From Brachyspira sp. SAP_772 (GTDB taxonomy: Bacteria; Spirochaetota; Brachyspiria; Brachyspirales; Brachyspiraceae): 64,000 nt of DNA. The notes beneath the pieces were generated by a model. That model made no database searches, was not told the origin of the DNA, and saw nothing but the letters and a program-made list of their open reading frames with translations. Both the position numbers and the translations under genes were made by a program. Position 1 is the first letter of the stretch. Each line of letters begins with the position of its first letter. Shown one piece after another: positions 17,630 through 26,438 of the stretch. The DNA lies in assembly GCF_009755885.1 (NCBI RefSeq), contig NZ_VYIX01000002.1:540875-604874 (forward strand), given 5' to 3'.

Positions 17630-18674
17630 AACTTATCTCCAATTCTATATTATCAAACTTTTCTAACTCTTTATCTATATTTGTTTTTATATTCTTACAT
17701 TTTAAGAATAATTTTTTATCAAATAAAAATAAATTAATAATATATTTATTTTCTTTTACAATTTCTATTTTGCAAAGTTCTTTATTATTATCATAAGCTA
17801 TAAATTCTAAACTTTTAGCTTTATTATCTTTTCTATTTACATAAAGAAGTACCTCTTTTAATTCATTATTAACCATAAAAGGTATTGGTATTAAAAAAGA
17901 ACCTTCTCTAAAAGTTTTATTTTCCCTATTTGAGGATAATATCTTTAAAAGAAGATTAAGCATATTAGAACTATCAGAAGATAATTCATCTTGAAGCATA
18001 TCAAAGAGCATAAACCATACACTCAAATTTCCATTTGAAGATATGTAATTTTTTAAGCTTTTGTTAGTATCATTAATTTCTTTTAAAAGCGTTAGTAATA
18101 TTTCGGTTTTTTCAATATTTTTGTTAGATTTTTTTATGATAGAGTATAAATTATTGAATTTTGAAAAAATATTTTCAAACATTTCGAGTTCATCTATAGT
18201 AAAATATATTTTATTAGACATAGAATGCAGTATAAACTTCATTTTTTTATCATCTAATTGAGGTATATATTTTAAAACCCTCTCCAAATAAGCGATATTT
18301 TCTGGGCTTTGCTTTATTGAGTTCTTTAATAAAATGGAAGATGCTTCGCTATTATTTTCTTTATTGCTGTTTAAAACTAAAGTATCTTTCATAGCATTAT
18401 TATTAATAGTCTCTCTTGCTTCTTTGATACTGTTTACATCTTTAAGCAATTTTAATACTATATTACCATTTTCTCTGTTAATAACGGCAAAACCTTTATC
18501 TTGTATTCCATCTTTAAATAATGCCACAACTTTATTGCCCATTATATTAATAATAGCCTTATCATTATCCAATTTACGCATAAGAGAATATCTTACAATA
18601 TCTCCCTCTTTTATGTTTTGAGAGTTTTTGCTATTTATGATGATGTTTGAGTATTTGTTATTAATGTTTAGCAT
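17613..18674 (-). CDS. Unknown protein in the ylqG position (FliK-like context)
   Basis: 353 residues, no signal peptide. The N-terminus (about 20-80) looks like a beta-rich segment with GDIVRYSLMRKLDNDKAIIN; the middle is helical and Lys/Asn/Ser-rich; the C-terminus (about 260-350) has beta strands such as FLIPIPFMVNNELKEVLLYV. In B. subtilis the order rnhB-ylqG-ylqH places a comparable unknown protein between the same two neighbours, and such proteins resemble the C-terminal part of the hook-length protein FliK. I infer, without sequence proof, a FliK-like or export-related partner of the FlhB-like protein. Start ATG is 2 bases from the rnhB stop and has no clear ribosome site of its own, so coupling is likely. 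Confidence 0.68.
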   Translation of the reverse strand: MLNINNKYSNIIINSKNSQNIKEGDIVRYSLMRKLDNDKAIINIMGNKVVALFKDGIQDKGFAVINRENGNIVLKLLKDVNSIKEARETINNNAMKDTLVLNSNKENNSEASSILLKNSIKQSPENIAYLERVLKYIPQLDDKKMKFILHSMSNKIYFTIDELEMFENIFSKFNNLYSIIKKSNKNIEKTEILLTLLKEINDTNKSLKNYISSNGNLSVWFMLFDMLQDELSSDSSNMLNLLLKILSSNRENKTFREGSFLIPIPFMVNNELKEVLLYVNRKDNKAKSLEFIAYDNNKELCKIEIVKENKYIINLFLFDKKLFLKCKNIKTNIDKELEKFDNIELEISYEKRD

Positions 18675-18675
18675 T

Positions 18676-19332
18676 TTATATAAAAAAACTATTTTCTTCT
18701 TTTATAGATTTTATAGGTTCAAAAGATAATCTATGTAAATCGCTCGCACCATATTTTTTTATAGCTTCAATATGCTCTTTTGTGCCGTAGCCTTTATTTT
18801 TTGATATTTTGTATTTATCATATTCTTTGTTTTTTTCTGATAATGTGTTCATTGCTTTATCTCTGCTTACTTTAGCAACTATACTTGCACATGCTATAGA
18901 GTATGATTTTAAATCACCTTTTATTATGGACTCTTGTTTTATTTCAGTGTCAATTTTCATTGCATCTATTAACAATATATCAGGCTTTACTTTTAAACCT
19001 TCAACTGCTTTAAGCATAGCTAATTTTGTGGCATTATATATATTAATTTTATCTATAATATTTGCAGGCACAGAATATAGTGAATATGATAATGCTTTTT
19101 GAGTGATAATTGTATAAAGTTCTTCTCTTTTTTTGGCGGTAAGTTTTTTGGAATCGTTTGCCTCTTCTATTATATCATCATCTAAAGGCATTATAACAGC
19201 ACAGGCAGTCACCTCTCCAAAAAGCGAACCGCGTCCAACTTCATCTATACCGCAAATATATTTATAGCCCAAGTCTAAATAATATTTTTCATAATGCAGC
19301 TTATCTATTTCTTTATTATCAAAAAGGTACAT
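18676..19332 (-). CDS. rnhB: Ribonuclease HII
   Basis: Removes RNA from RNA-DNA hybrids and nicks DNA at misincorporated ribonucleotides. 218 residues, typical length. The catalytic motif CGIDEVGRGSLFGEV gives Asp30 and Glu31; ILLIDAMK and ASIVAKVSRDKAM supply the other acidic and conserved residues; the end SDLHRLSFEPI is typical of the family. It is the second gene of the leftward operon, 3 bases after the coiled-coil gene and just before the ylqG-position gene. Confidence 0.96.
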   Translation of the reverse strand: MYLFDNKEIDKLHYEKYYLDLGYKYICGIDEVGRGSLFGEVTACAVIMPLDDDIIEEANDSKKLTAKKREELYTIITQKALSYSLYSVPANIIDKINIYNATKLAMLKAVEGLKVKPDILLIDAMKIDTEIKQESIIKGDLKSYSIACASIVAKVSRDKAMNTLSEKNKEYDKYKISKNKGYGTKEHIEAIKKYGASDLHRLSFEPIKSIKEENSFFI

Positions 19333-19335
19333 AAT

Positions 19336-21474
19336 TTATAGTATCTGTAAAGCTATAACAACTACTATAACTACAGCAGCCAAAGAACCCATAATTATAG
19401 CAAAGTTATTAGCTTTATTTTTTTCTGATAATTCTGACTCTTTTTGTTTTATGAGCATAGCATCAGCTGTCTTAAACATACTATCGTATTGTCTAGCCAT
19501 ATCATCTCTAAACTCTTTGTTTTTTTGCTCTTGTTTTTCTATTTGTCTGTCTGTATATTCTTTTAATTTTTCTTTATCACTATTAAACTCATTTATAATA
19601 GTTTTAGCATTGTTTAGAGTTGCTATATAATCAGTGTTTTTTATGCTGTTTTCTTCTATTTTTTTATTTGTATATTCCATTAATGCATCATAATTTCTGT
19701 CATATTTTTTTAGCATATCATTCATTCTTGTTTCCATATGATTGCCAAAATCTCTGTTTTTTCTATCCTGCTCTTCCATTTTCAAGTTAACGCTATGATT
19801 AATATTTTTTATAAGCTCATCATTTTTGTTATTTTGCTCTTCTATCTTTTTATTTGTATATTCCATCAATGTTTCATAGTTTTTATCATATTTCTCAAGC
19901 ATATTATTTGTTTTAGATAATATTTCACTATGATTTTTATTCATCAAGTCATTAAACTCTTTATTTTTCTTGTCTTGCTCTTCAAGTTTTTCATTTATAG
20001 ATTTATTCATTGCATTGAAGAAGTCTTTATTTTTAGAGTCTTGTTCTTCTAATTTTTTGTTAGTATAATCAATTAATACTTCATGACTCTTATCATATTT
20101 CTCAAGCATATTATTTGCTTTAGAGAGTATTTCGTCATAATTCTTATTAATTAATTGATTAAACTCACTATTTTTTCTATCCTGCTCTTGCAATTTATCA
20201 TTCATTGCATTGTTTACAGTTTTTAAAAACTCTCTATTTTTAATATCTTGTTCTTCAAGTTTTCTATTTGTATAATCTATAACAGCTTCATGACTCTTAT
20301 CATATTTTTCAATCATACTATTTGTTTTTGCTATTATTTCATTATGATTTTTGTTTATTAAATCATTAAACTCTTTATTTTTCTTGTCTTGCTCTTCAAG
20401 TTTGATATTTACAGAATTATTAATAGTCTTGAGAAACTCATCATTCTTTTTAGCTTGTTCTTCCAATTTTTTATTAGTATAGTCAATCAATACATCATGA
20501 CTCTTGTCGTATTTCTCAAGCATCTCATTTGTTGTTTTGATTATTTCATTATGATTTTTATTTATTAAATCATTAAACTCTTTATTTTTCTTGTCTTGTT
20601 CTTCAAATCTTACATTTATAGAGTTGTTGATAGTTTTGAGAAACTCATTATTATTTTTAACTTGTTCTTCTAATTTTTTATTAGTATAGTCAATCAATAC
20701 CTCATGGCTCTTGTCATATTTCTCAAGCATCTCATTTGTTGTTTTTATGATGTTTTCATTAATGTCTTTATTTTTCTTATTGCTCTCTTCTAATTTGACA
20801 TCATTTCTTTTATCTTGTTCTTCAAGTTTTGTATTCATAATCTCATTAAGAGTTTTTATGAACTGTTCATTTTTAATATTTTGTTCTTTTAATTTTTCTT
20901 TAATTTCATCATTGATATTATTTATAAGTTCGCTGCCTTGTTCTTCTAGCTTTTTATTTGCATTTTGTATTAATATTTCATTTTTCTTAGTGTTTTCTTC
21001 TAATAGTTCTGCTGTTTTCTTTAATAGCTCTTCATTTAATTTAGTATTTTTTAAATTATTATCTTCTAATTTTAGATTTATTACTTCATTAATATTTTTT
21101 ACAATGTCATGATTTTTAATATTTTGTTCTTCTAGTTTTTCTTTAAACTTTTCATTTATAGATTTTTCAAATTCACTATTTTGCTCTTCTAATTTTTTAT
21201 TTGCATTTTGTATTAATATTTCATTTTTTTGAATATTCTCTTCTATTAATTCATTTGCTTTTTCTAATAGAATTTCTATTTTTAAGTCTATGTCATTTAT
21301 AGAATCTAGATTTCTATTTAAAGCTTCTATATGATATTGCAAATTATTTATTCCTTCTTCTGCATTATCTAATCTTTCAGAGTTTAACAATATTTTTTTG
21401 AATAATCTTTTATTCTTTTTCTCCATTTCTTCTAAATCTTCTCTTGATATATTATTGTTATTTTCTAATGACAT
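19336..21474 (-). CDS. Tail-anchored long coiled-coil protein with 69-residue repeats
   Basis: 712 residues, nearly all predicted coiled coil (Lys, Glu, Asn, Gln), ending in one membrane helix (about 690-711, NFAIIMGSLAAVVIVVVIALQIL in part) at the very C-terminus. From about residue 245 to 610 it has five to six copies of a 69-residue unit of the form MLEKYDKSHEVLIDYTNKKL...FLKTINNS...EEQDKKNKEFN; the N-terminal part carries shorter versions. No signal peptide is present, so it should be tail-anchored with the rod in the cytoplasm. It may act as a cytoskeletal or spacer filament; this is inference. ATG with AAGGA ribosome site; first gene of the operon, divergent from holB. Confidence 0.78.
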   Translation of the reverse strand: MSLENNNNISREDLEEMEKKNKRLFKKILLNSERLDNAEEGINNLQYHIEALNRNLDSINDIDLKIEILLEKANELIEENIQKNEILIQNANKKLEEQNSEFEKSINEKFKEKLEEQNIKNHDIVKNINEVINLKLEDNNLKNTKLNEELLKKTAELLEENTKKNEILIQNANKKLEEQGSELINNINDEIKEKLKEQNIKNEQFIKTLNEIMNTKLEEQDKRNDVKLEESNKKNKDINENIIKTTNEMLEKYDKSHEVLIDYTNKKLEEQVKNNNEFLKTINNSINVRFEEQDKKNKEFNDLINKNHNEIIKTTNEMLEKYDKSHDVLIDYTNKKLEEQAKKNDEFLKTINNSVNIKLEEQDKKNKEFNDLINKNHNEIIAKTNSMIEKYDKSHEAVIDYTNRKLEEQDIKNREFLKTVNNAMNDKLQEQDRKNSEFNQLINKNYDEILSKANNMLEKYDKSHEVLIDYTNKKLEEQDSKNKDFFNAMNKSINEKLEEQDKKNKEFNDLMNKNHSEILSKTNNMLEKYDKNYETLMEYTNKKIEEQNNKNDELIKNINHSVNLKMEEQDRKNRDFGNHMETRMNDMLKKYDRNYDALMEYTNKKIEENSIKNTDYIATLNNAKTIINEFNSDKEKLKEYTDRQIEKQEQKNKEFRDDMARQYDSMFKTADAMLIKQKESELSEKNKANNFAIIMGSLAAVVIVVVIALQIL
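19640..20742 (-). repeat. Tandem 207-bp repeats in the coiled-coil gene
   Basis: Five to six in-frame units of about 207 bp (69 codons) encode the MLEKYDKSH...KKLEEQ...KEFND pattern. Neighbouring units around 20300-20740 are most alike, which suggests recent expansion. Confidence 0.85.
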
Positions 21475-21604
21475 AATAAAATCCTTAAAAATTTATTTCT
21501 TATACTATATAATATATAATATATATGTAAAATATCAAATTTATATTGCTATAAATTTTGTTATAATTTATAAATTAAATATAAAAAAATGGAGAGATAA
21601 ATAA

Positions 21605-22987
21605 TTGGCTAAAGTATTAGGGCAAACAACGCCACTTAAAATAATGTCTGGTATATATAAAAGCGGCAGGCTTCATCATGCTTATTTGTTTTATGGGGAA
21701 GAGGGAGTTGGCAAATATGAGAGTGCTTTAAATTATGCTAAAGTTTTATTATGTGAAAGAAATAACGGTACTTATTGCGATGAATGCTCTTCTTGCAAAA
21801 TGATAGATAATTATAAGCACCCTGATGTTGTAGTGGCTGGAACTGATGAGAGATTTAGAAATGCTGAAATATATTTTAATCAGTATTTAGAATATAAGCT
21901 TCCGCACTTGTTTAATAATTTTTACACAGAATGCCGTTCTATACTTTATAAAGTGGAATCTATGCTTTTTGACAGTTATGATAACTATCCTTCAAGTGAG
22001 CCAAAAGAGTATATGCTTGGAAACAAAAAAGAAAGCTCAAGATATGCTTTAATAGAGCCTTATTATTTGGCTGTTAATTACACATTAAATGAACTTAATG
22101 AAGATAATGTTGAGTTTATAGATTCTATTTTTAGGACCAAATCCAAAGATGCTATTAATATAGTAAAAGCTAAAGGCGGTAAAAAGAAATATTCTATAGA
22201 TGGTGATTTTTTCACAGCATTAAAGAAAATACATTATAATATAATTCATACAGTTATACCATTAGACACAATTAGAAACATAATAGAGATGACATATAGA
22301 AAGCCAAGACTAGGAAGAAAGAGGGTAGTGATAATTGAAGGCATAGAATTAATGGATAAAAGAGCCCCCAACATTTTTTTGCGTACTTTAGAAGAGCCAT
22401 CTGATAATAATATATTTATTTTGATAACTTCAGATACAAATAAATTAGTTCAAGATGGAATGAAGCCTTTAATATCTCGTATGATGGAGCTTAAATTTTC
22501 AGCACTTTCAGAGAAAACTTTAAGGTCTATATTAATGAAAAGATTAAGACTAAATGAAGAAAAAACAGCCCTAGCACTTCAATATTCTTCAGGAAGTATG
22601 TCTAAAGCTATAAAATATTTGCTTGACAAAAAATCAAATACAAGCGATAATATTAGGGAAGTATTATTGTCTTTCATAGATGCAAGTTTAAAGAATAATG
22701 CCTCAAAAGTGTCTTCTATCATTACACTCCTTTCAGAAGGTGAGTATGATATTTTGGATACTATAAGAGAATTAATTAATATTCTTAAAAAATCTTTGGA
22801 AGATAAATATTTGGAAATAGAAGAAAGAAGCTATATACTTCCTAATTCCGTTTCCGATATAAGTATTATATGGGCTATAGATGAATTAGATTCTTTAATT
22901 AATACTTTATTAAATACTAATAGTCAGCCAAAAATGATACTTTATAAGGCTTTAAGCAACATTTATATATGGCTAAATAATTATTAA
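21605..22987 (+). CDS. holB: DNA polymerase III delta prime subunit with a large insertion
   Basis: Clamp-loader subunit. The start is TTG at 21605-21607 with GGAGAG 8 bases upstream. 460 residues: Walker A region YGEEGVGKYESA, the four-cysteine zinc module between about residues 50 and 65 (CERNNGTYCDECSSC), then RVVIIEGIELMDKRAPNIFL, RTLEEPSDNNIFILITSD and LISRMMELKF as in clamp-loader AAA+ folds. Usual delta prime proteins have 320-340 residues. Here about 120 extra residues sit between the zinc module and the RVVII strand (about residues 80-205), rich in Tyr/Asn/Lys. The insert may be lineage-specific. It is followed 19 bases later by a secreted-protein gene. Confidence 0.88.
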   Translation: MAKVLGQTTPLKIMSGIYKSGRLHHAYLFYGEEGVGKYESALNYAKVLLCERNNGTYCDECSSCKMIDNYKHPDVVVAGTDERFRNAEIYFNQYLEYKLPHLFNNFYTECRSILYKVESMLFDSYDNYPSSEPKEYMLGNKKESSRYALIEPYYLAVNYTLNELNEDNVEFIDSIFRTKSKDAINIVKAKGGKKKYSIDGDFFTALKKIHYNIIHTVIPLDTIRNIIEMTYRKPRLGRKRVVIIEGIELMDKRAPNIFLRTLEEPSDNNIFILITSDTNKLVQDGMKPLISRMMELKFSALSEKTLRSILMKRLRLNEEKTALALQYSSGSMSKAIKYLLDKKSNTSDNIREVLLSFIDASLKNNASKVSSIITLLSEGEYDILDTIRELINILKKSLEDKYLEIEERSYILPNSVSDISIIWAIDELDSLINTLLNTNSQPKMILYKALSNIYIWLNNY

Positions 22988-23006
22988 AAACCTATAGGAG
23001 TTATAC

Positions 23007-24035
23007 ATGAAAAAGCTATTTCTTGTATTAAGTGTAATGATCTTATCATTAAATCTTGTTTATGCTCAGGATGAAGCACAACAAACTACTGAACAGCAGA
23101 CAACAACTCAAGAACAAACTACTACCGATACTGCTGCAACAGAAAATACAAATACTGTAGAAGGTATAGTGCCTTTCTCACCTAATTTTGCAGATTTGAG
23201 AAATGTAGACGATGCTAATTTAGATAGAGAATATAATCTTCTTCAAACTAATTTAAATATTATAAAAGATGATTATCTTTTTAGAGTATTATATAAAGCT
23301 AATAAAATATTACAAAATTATACTAATGTTAATTTTACAGATACTAATGAAATGTTTTATAATGCTATCAATTATTATGATTTAGTAGCTAGACCTATAG
23401 CTAATGATAATAATGTTGATTTAGGACTTAAAGAAATTTATAAAGCTATTGATTTATATGAGCAAGTTAGACCTACTTATGAAATTTTAGGCAAAACTAA
23501 TGAACTTGCTAAAACTGATTATGAATTAAATCTTTATGCTGGTATACTTAATTTATTTAAAGGTTCTCCTAGTTATTATTCAGTAAGCAGATATCACTTC
23601 AATAAAGCTTTATCAAATGAAATAAATAATCAAAATTCTACTACTAATTTAATAATGCTTAATACTTATTTAGCTGGTGTTAATTATTTATTAGCTAACA
23701 ATGTAAATACTGGTGATATTAGAAGAGTTTATTATCTTAATGAGATGTTTAATAACTTATGGGATTTAACTACTTTGAAAAATGAAGATGAAAATATTAA
23801 ATCTGCTAAATATAAACTTCTTATCACTAAATATCATAAAATATTATATACAACTTCTGACAGATTTAGAGCTATATATTCTAAATATTATGATGAGTTA
23901 GGTTTTGTATATGCTAATACAGAAGATGAGGTATTATCTAGAGAGGTAGCTCCTGTTTATAAAGAAGGAGAAGCAAACGAAGCTAATACAGCAGATACAA
24001 CTACTACTACAGAAAATACAGAAACAGCACAATAA
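23007..24035 (+). CDS. Secreted helical protein of unknown function
   Basis: 342 residues with a cleavable signal peptide (MKKLFLVLSVMILSLNLVYA, cut after about residue 20), a Gln/Thr-rich linker (about 21-50), a helical body (about 60-315; possibly TPR-like helical pairs, with an Asn/Tyr-rich composition) and a Thr/Glu-rich tail. It should be periplasmic or surface exposed. No domain is recognised. ATG has TAGGAG 7 bases upstream. It follows holB closely and ends at a terminator. Confidence 0.75.
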   Translation: MKKLFLVLSVMILSLNLVYAQDEAQQTTEQQTTTQEQTTTDTAATENTNTVEGIVPFSPNFADLRNVDDANLDREYNLLQTNLNIIKDDYLFRVLYKANKILQNYTNVNFTDTNEMFYNAINYYDLVARPIANDNNVDLGLKEIYKAIDLYEQVRPTYEILGKTNELAKTDYELNLYAGILNLFKGSPSYYSVSRYHFNKALSNEINNQNSTTNLIMLNTYLAGVNYLLANNVNTGDIRRVYYLNEMFNNLWDLTTLKNEDENIKSAKYKLLITKYHKILYTTSDRFRAIYSKYYDELGFVYANTEDEVLSREVAPVYKEGEANEANTADTTTTTENTETAQ

Positions 24036-24053
24036 TTAAGAATAAAAAATAAC

Positions 24054-24090
24054 TTAAGGCATGTCAATTTTAATTGGCATGCCTTATTAA
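24054..24090 (+). terminator. Hairpin terminator after the secreted-protein gene
   Basis: TTAAGGCATGTCAATT pairs with AATTGGCATGCCTTA (one G-T pair). The T tract is interrupted. The tail CATGCCTTATTAATAT is shared with the hairpin at 28733. Confidence 0.7.
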
Positions 24091-24133
24091 TATATATTAC
24101 TAATAAGTTAATTGTATTATTTAATAAATACAC

Positions 24134-24161
24134 TTGACATAAATGAAAAATAGTTTAATAT
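24134..24161 (+). promoter_or_regulatory. Promoter of the sod-rbr operon
   Basis: TTGACA at 24134-24139 and TAATAT at 24156-24161, spacer 16, about 33 bases before the sod start codon. Confidence 0.6.
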
Positions 24162-24193
24162 TTTTAATGTTTAATAAATAAAGGAGATAAAAT

Positions 24194-24790
24194 ATGTTTG
24201 AATTAATGAAATTGCCTTATGGTAAAGAGGATTTATCACCATATATGTCTTCAAATACTTTAGACTTCCATCATGGCAAACACTTAAATGCTTATGTAAC
24301 AACAGTTAATGATTTGGTATCTAAGGATAAGTCATTAGAAGGAAAAAGTATAGAAGAGTTAATACTTCTTTCTCATAACAATAGCGAAAAGCAAGCATTA
24401 TTTAACAATGCTGGTCAGGTTTATAACCATGAAGAGTTTTTCAAAATGTTGAAGAAAGACGTTGCTATACCTGCTGAAGTAAAAAGCAAAATAGAAGCAG
24501 ATTTTGGCAGCTTTGATGCTTTTAAAGAAGCATTTACTACAGGCGGTAAAACACAATTTGGTTCTGGCTGGGTATGGTTGGTATTAAATAACGGTAAATT
24601 AGAAGTTAGAAAATATGCTAATGCTATGAACCCTGTTGCTGATAAAGTACATGGTGTTTTAACTTGCGATGTTTGGGAGCATGCTTATTATTTAGATTAT
24701 CAAAATAGAAGACCTGATTTCCTTACTACTTTTGTAGAACATTTAGTAAATTGGGATTATGTTGCAGAGAGATTAAATAAGGCAAAATAA
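24194..24790 (+). CDS. sod: Iron/manganese superoxide dismutase
   Basis: Converts superoxide to peroxide and oxygen in the cytoplasm. 198 residues, no signal peptide. All four metal ligands are present: His26 (in TLDFHHGKH), His79 (in QVYNHEEFF), Asp159 and His163 (in CDVWEHAYYLDYQ). The pattern GGKTQFGSGWVWLV is common in the iron group, but metal choice is not safe from sequence. A strong ribosome site (AAAGGAGAT) precedes the ATG. The rubrerythrin gene follows after 36 bases, so the two should form one oxidative-stress operon. Confidence 0.96.
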   Translation: MFELMKLPYGKEDLSPYMSSNTLDFHHGKHLNAYVTTVNDLVSKDKSLEGKSIEELILLSHNNSEKQALFNNAGQVYNHEEFFKMLKKDVAIPAEVKSKIEADFGSFDAFKEAFTTGGKTQFGSGWVWLVLNNGKLEVRKYANAMNPVADKVHGVLTCDVWEHAYYLDYQNRRPDFLTTFVEHLVNWDYVAERLNKAK

Positions 24791-24826
24791 GTTAATTTTT
24801 AATAATACAATTTAAGGAGAAATAAA

Positions 24827-25363
24827 ATGAAAGATTTGAAAGGAACAAAAACAGAAAAGAACTTACAAGATGCTTTTGCTGGCGAATCTATGGCTAGGAA
24901 TAAGTATACATATTTTGCAAGCGTTGCTAGAAATGAAGGTTATGAGCAAATAGCTGCAATATTCCTTGAAACAGCAGAAAACGAAAGAGAACATGCTAAA
25001 GTACATTTTAAATATCTTAACGGTATAGGTGATACTCTTCAAAACTTACAATCTGCTTGGGAAGGCGAGAACTATGAGTATGAAGAAATGTATCCTACTA
25101 TGTCTAAAGAAGCTGCTGCTGAAGGTTTCGATGAGATAGCTAATTCTATGAGATTAATCGGCGATGTTGAAAAAGAACATAGAGAGCGTTATGCTAAATT
25201 AAGAGAAGCTGTAAAAAACGGTACAGTTTTCAAAAGAAATACTAAAGTTCAATGGAAATGCAGAAACTGCGGATATATATATGAAGGTGAGGCTGCTCCT
25301 GAAATTTGTCCTGCTTGTAAACATGCTAAAAAATTCTTTGAAGTTAGAGTTGAGAATTATTAA
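24827..25363 (+). CDS. rbr: Rubrerythrin
   Basis: Non-haem di-iron peroxidase that removes hydrogen peroxide in anaerobes. 178 residues: a ferritin-like four-helix domain (about 1-140) with the di-iron glutamates in FAGESMARNKY, ETAENEREHAKVH and DVEKEHRERY, and a C-terminal rubredoxin-like domain with two CxxC knuckles, WKCRNCGYIYEG and CPACKHAKKFFE. ATG with AAGGAG. It follows sod and is closed by a terminator, a logical pairing because sod generates the peroxide that rubrerythrin reduces. Confidence 0.97.
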   Translation: MKDLKGTKTEKNLQDAFAGESMARNKYTYFASVARNEGYEQIAAIFLETAENEREHAKVHFKYLNGIGDTLQNLQSAWEGENYEYEEMYPTMSKEAAAEGFDEIANSMRLIGDVEKEHRERYAKLREAVKNGTVFKRNTKVQWKCRNCGYIYEGEAAPEICPACKHAKKFFEVRVENY

Positions 25364-25388
25364 TTTGTAATAACTAATTAGAAATAAT

Positions 25389-25418
25389 AGGGGGCTTGAA
25401 TAAGGCCTCCTTTTTTTG
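25389..25418 (+). terminator. Terminator of the sod-rbr operon
   Basis: GGGGGC and GCCTCC form a short G+C-rich stem followed by seven T. Confidence 0.85.
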
Positions 25419-25514
25419 TGTGTTTTTTATTTTTATTTAAAAATATAATATTGAAAATATTTAAATTGAGTTTATTATATTTCAAAAATTTAAAATGGAA
25501 TAATAAATTAATTT

Positions 25515-26375
25515 ATGTCAAACAATAATAACAAATCTATTTTTATAGCAGCTAGTGCTTATATAATGTGGGGGCTTCTTCCTATATATTGGAAGGCTGT
25601 TCAGAATTTTGATTCTGCTTTTGTGCTTGGGGTGAGAGTTATCACTACTTTTATATTTACTCTTATTATAATAATATTTAAAAAAGCTAATCTATACAGA
25701 GGCATGAAGCCTTTAATTTTAATTTTTATAGCTGGTATTTTTCTTGGAGTTAATTGGTTTTTATATATTTACACTGTAAACTCTGGTCATGTATTGGAAG
25801 CAGGACTTGCTTATTATATTGCTCCTATTTTAAGTATATTAATAGGCATAATATTTTTTAGAGAGAAAAAAACTCTATTAGAATATTTAGCTATTGTTTT
25901 AATGTTTATTGGAATGATATATCAAACTATTACATTAGGCAAACCTCCTGTAATGGCGTTTTTTATAGGTTTAACTTTTTCTATATATGGAATATTAAAA
26001 AAGATGACTATATACTCAGGCTGGGAGAGTTTATTTTTGGAGACTTTATCTATACTAATACCTTCAATTATTTTATCTAAACTTTATTTTCCAACAACAC
26101 CTCAGCCTACTAGTACTTGGATAACTTTAATGTTTGCAGGAATTGCAACAGGCATACCATTATATTTATATGCAAAGGCTGCTAAATCTTTAGAGGTTTC
26201 TACTTTAGGCTTTTTACAGTTTTTTGTTCCTTTGCTTGCAACATTGCTTGCTATATTTGTTTATAAAGAGGAGTTGAATTTAAATAGAGCTATTACATTG
26301 GCTATTATTATATTGGCAGCTATTCTTTATGCTGTGTCAATATTTAGAAAATCTAAGACTAACAAGAAAATATAA
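25515..26375 (+). CDS. rarD: RarD-type EamA transporter
   Basis: 286-residue membrane protein with about ten helices in two EamA halves, named after chloramphenicol-sensitive RarD proteins; the transported compound is unknown. The N-terminus AASAYIMWGLLPIYWKAV and the later GVNWFLYIYTVNSGHVLEAG are typical of RarD. The stretch before the ATG (TGGAATAATAAATTTATG) has only a weak ribosome site. A single-gene unit ended by a hairpin. Confidence 0.9.
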   Translation: MSNNNNKSIFIAASAYIMWGLLPIYWKAVQNFDSAFVLGVRVITTFIFTLIIIIFKKANLYRGMKPLILIFIAGIFLGVNWFLYIYTVNSGHVLEAGLAYYIAPILSILIGIIFFREKKTLLEYLAIVLMFIGMIYQTITLGKPPVMAFFIGLTFSIYGILKKMTIYSGWESLFLETLSILIPSIILSKLYFPTTPQPTSTWITLMFAGIATGIPLYLYAKAAKSLEVSTLGFLQFFVPLLATLLAIFVYKEELNLNRAITLAIIILAAILYAVSIFRKSKTNKKI

Positions 26376-26385
26376 ATTAAAAAAT

Positions 26386-26428
26386 AAAAGGGCTATACAT
26401 AAAGTAAAGCCCTTAAATAATTTTTTAT
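26386..26428. terminator. Terminator between rarD and the first fabV (both directions)
   Basis: AAAAGGGCT pairs with AGCCCTT(A), followed by TAATTTTTT on the plus strand. An A-rich stretch on the other side could serve the leftward fabV gene. Confidence 0.7.
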
Positions 26429-26438
26429 TAATTAAAAA

